From Frondihabitans sp. (lineage in GTDB: Bacteria > Actinomycetota > Actinomycetes > Actinomycetales > Microbacteriaceae), in assembly GCA_025464735.1 (NCBI GenBank), contig JAODMX010000278.1, forward strand, positions 1 to 6,459: a DNA stretch of 6,459 nt, read 5' to 3'. Numbering within the stretch: the first letter of the stretch is position 1; every line of letters starts with the position of its first letter. The notes under the pieces were generated by a model. The model was not told the origin of the DNA. It ran no database searches and saw nothing but the letters and a program-made list of their open reading frames with translations. Of this stretch, positions 6,022 to 6,459 are shown in pieces. Position numbers and translations under genes: made by a program.

Positions 6022-6459
6022 GTGACACCGAGCAAGAACCAGGACCGCGAATCGCGCGAGAGGCTCCGGCGGTACACAGCCAGACAGAAGGTGCACGAGC
6101 ACCAGGTGAAGCGCCGTTTCCGCGACAACCTGGCCGCCATCATCGCGGTCGTCGTGGTCGCTGCTCTGGGAACGGGCTTCCAGATCCTTCACACCAACGG
6201 AACGGCCAAGTCGCCCAGTGCGACCTCCAGTGCGAGCGCCTCCGCGACATCGACACCATCGGCGACCGCGACCGCGGCAGCCGGGAAGAACACGGGCGAT
6301 GTCCCCTCGAAGACGATCGCGGCGGGTCGCACCTGGACCGGGACGCTGACGCTCAACAAGAACGTCACTCTGGGAATCTCGCTCGACGGGAAGAAGGCGC
6401 CGCAGGCGACTTCCGTGCTGATCAGCCTGATCAAAAAGTGGTTCTACACCGGCACGGTC
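6022..6459 (+). CDS. Membrane-anchored cyclophilin-type peptidyl-prolyl cis-trans isomerase, 5' part (cut by window edge)
   Basis: The frame is open from a GTG at 6022 to the window end, 146 codons without a stop. A GGAGG Shine-Dalgarno lies at 6013-6017, four bases upstream. Residues 1-36 are charged and cytoplasmic (RLRRYTARQKVHEHQVKRRF at 14-33), followed by one membrane helix at about 37-56 (NLAAIIAVVVVAALGTGFQI). Residues 60-88 form a Ser/Thr/Ala-rich extracellular linker. From about 92 the text GDVPSKTIAAGRTWTGTLTL and then LGISLDGKKAPQATSVLISL matches the first strands of the cyclophilin domain of actinobacterial membrane-bound isomerases, ending at WFYTGTV. The catalytic Arg and later core motifs lie beyond the window. 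The likely role is proline isomerisation and folding of exported proteins outside the membrane. It is transcribed away from rarA. Confidence 0.85.
   Translation, partial: MTPSKNQDRESRERLRRYTARQKVHEHQVKRRFRDNLAAIIAVVVVAALGTGFQILHTNGTAKSPSATSSASASATSTPSATATAAAGKNTGDVPSKTIAAGRTWTGTLTLNKNVTLGISLDGKKAPQATSVLISLIKKWFYTGTV

Noticed and set aside
1..6459. Mobile element, CRISPR array, toxin-antitoxin or defence island
   Set aside because: No transposase, integrase, terminal repeats, regularly spaced repeats or nuclease/antitoxin pairs were seen; all genes are ordinary housekeeping genes in a known actinobacterial order.

Overview
The window is chromosomal core DNA from a high-GC Gram-positive bacterium. 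The gene order, the GTG starts, the hairpin without a U-tract and the style of the proteins all point to Actinobacteria, most likely Micrococcales and probably the family Microbacteriaceae. The family placement is inferred from protein character, not from a search.

From left to right, 1-5916 is read from the minus strand, so transcription runs right to left. The order is rarA (AAA+ ATPase of stalled-fork and recombination processing), rpsD (ribosomal protein S4), a 60-residue single-pass membrane protein, alaS (alanyl-tRNA synthetase), ruvX/yqgF (putative Holliday junction resolvase or RNase H-fold nuclease) and the first 39 codons of a probable mltG (endolytic peptidoglycan transglycosylase), cut by the window edge. 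At the right end, divergent from rarA, lies the 5' part of a membrane-anchored cyclophilin-type peptidyl-prolyl isomerase, cut by the other edge.

The minus-strand genes seem to form three transcription blocks. rarA has a -10-like hexamer placed so that its mRNA would be leaderless or nearly so. rpsD is preceded by a 200-base spacer with two overlapping candidate promoters and inverted repeats, and is followed 15 bases after its stop by a strong hairpin. The small membrane gene, alaS, ruvX and mltG are then tightly packed: a 56-base gap, a GTGA overlap and a 3-base gap. This is a housekeeping cluster combining translation (rpsD, alaS), DNA repair (rarA, ruvX) and cell-wall synthesis (mltG). 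The rpsD-alaS-ruvX-mltG order is a known actinobacterial arrangement.

I found no mobile element, CRISPR array, tRNA, rRNA, toxin-antitoxin pair or defence system. No stretch over 300 bases lacks a gene; the largest spacers are 4304-4503, 3538-3673 and 5917-6021, all described below. I do not think the window holds a new multi-gene system. The points worth checking are the rpsD leader, the small membrane protein, the leaderless rarA and its acidic insertion.
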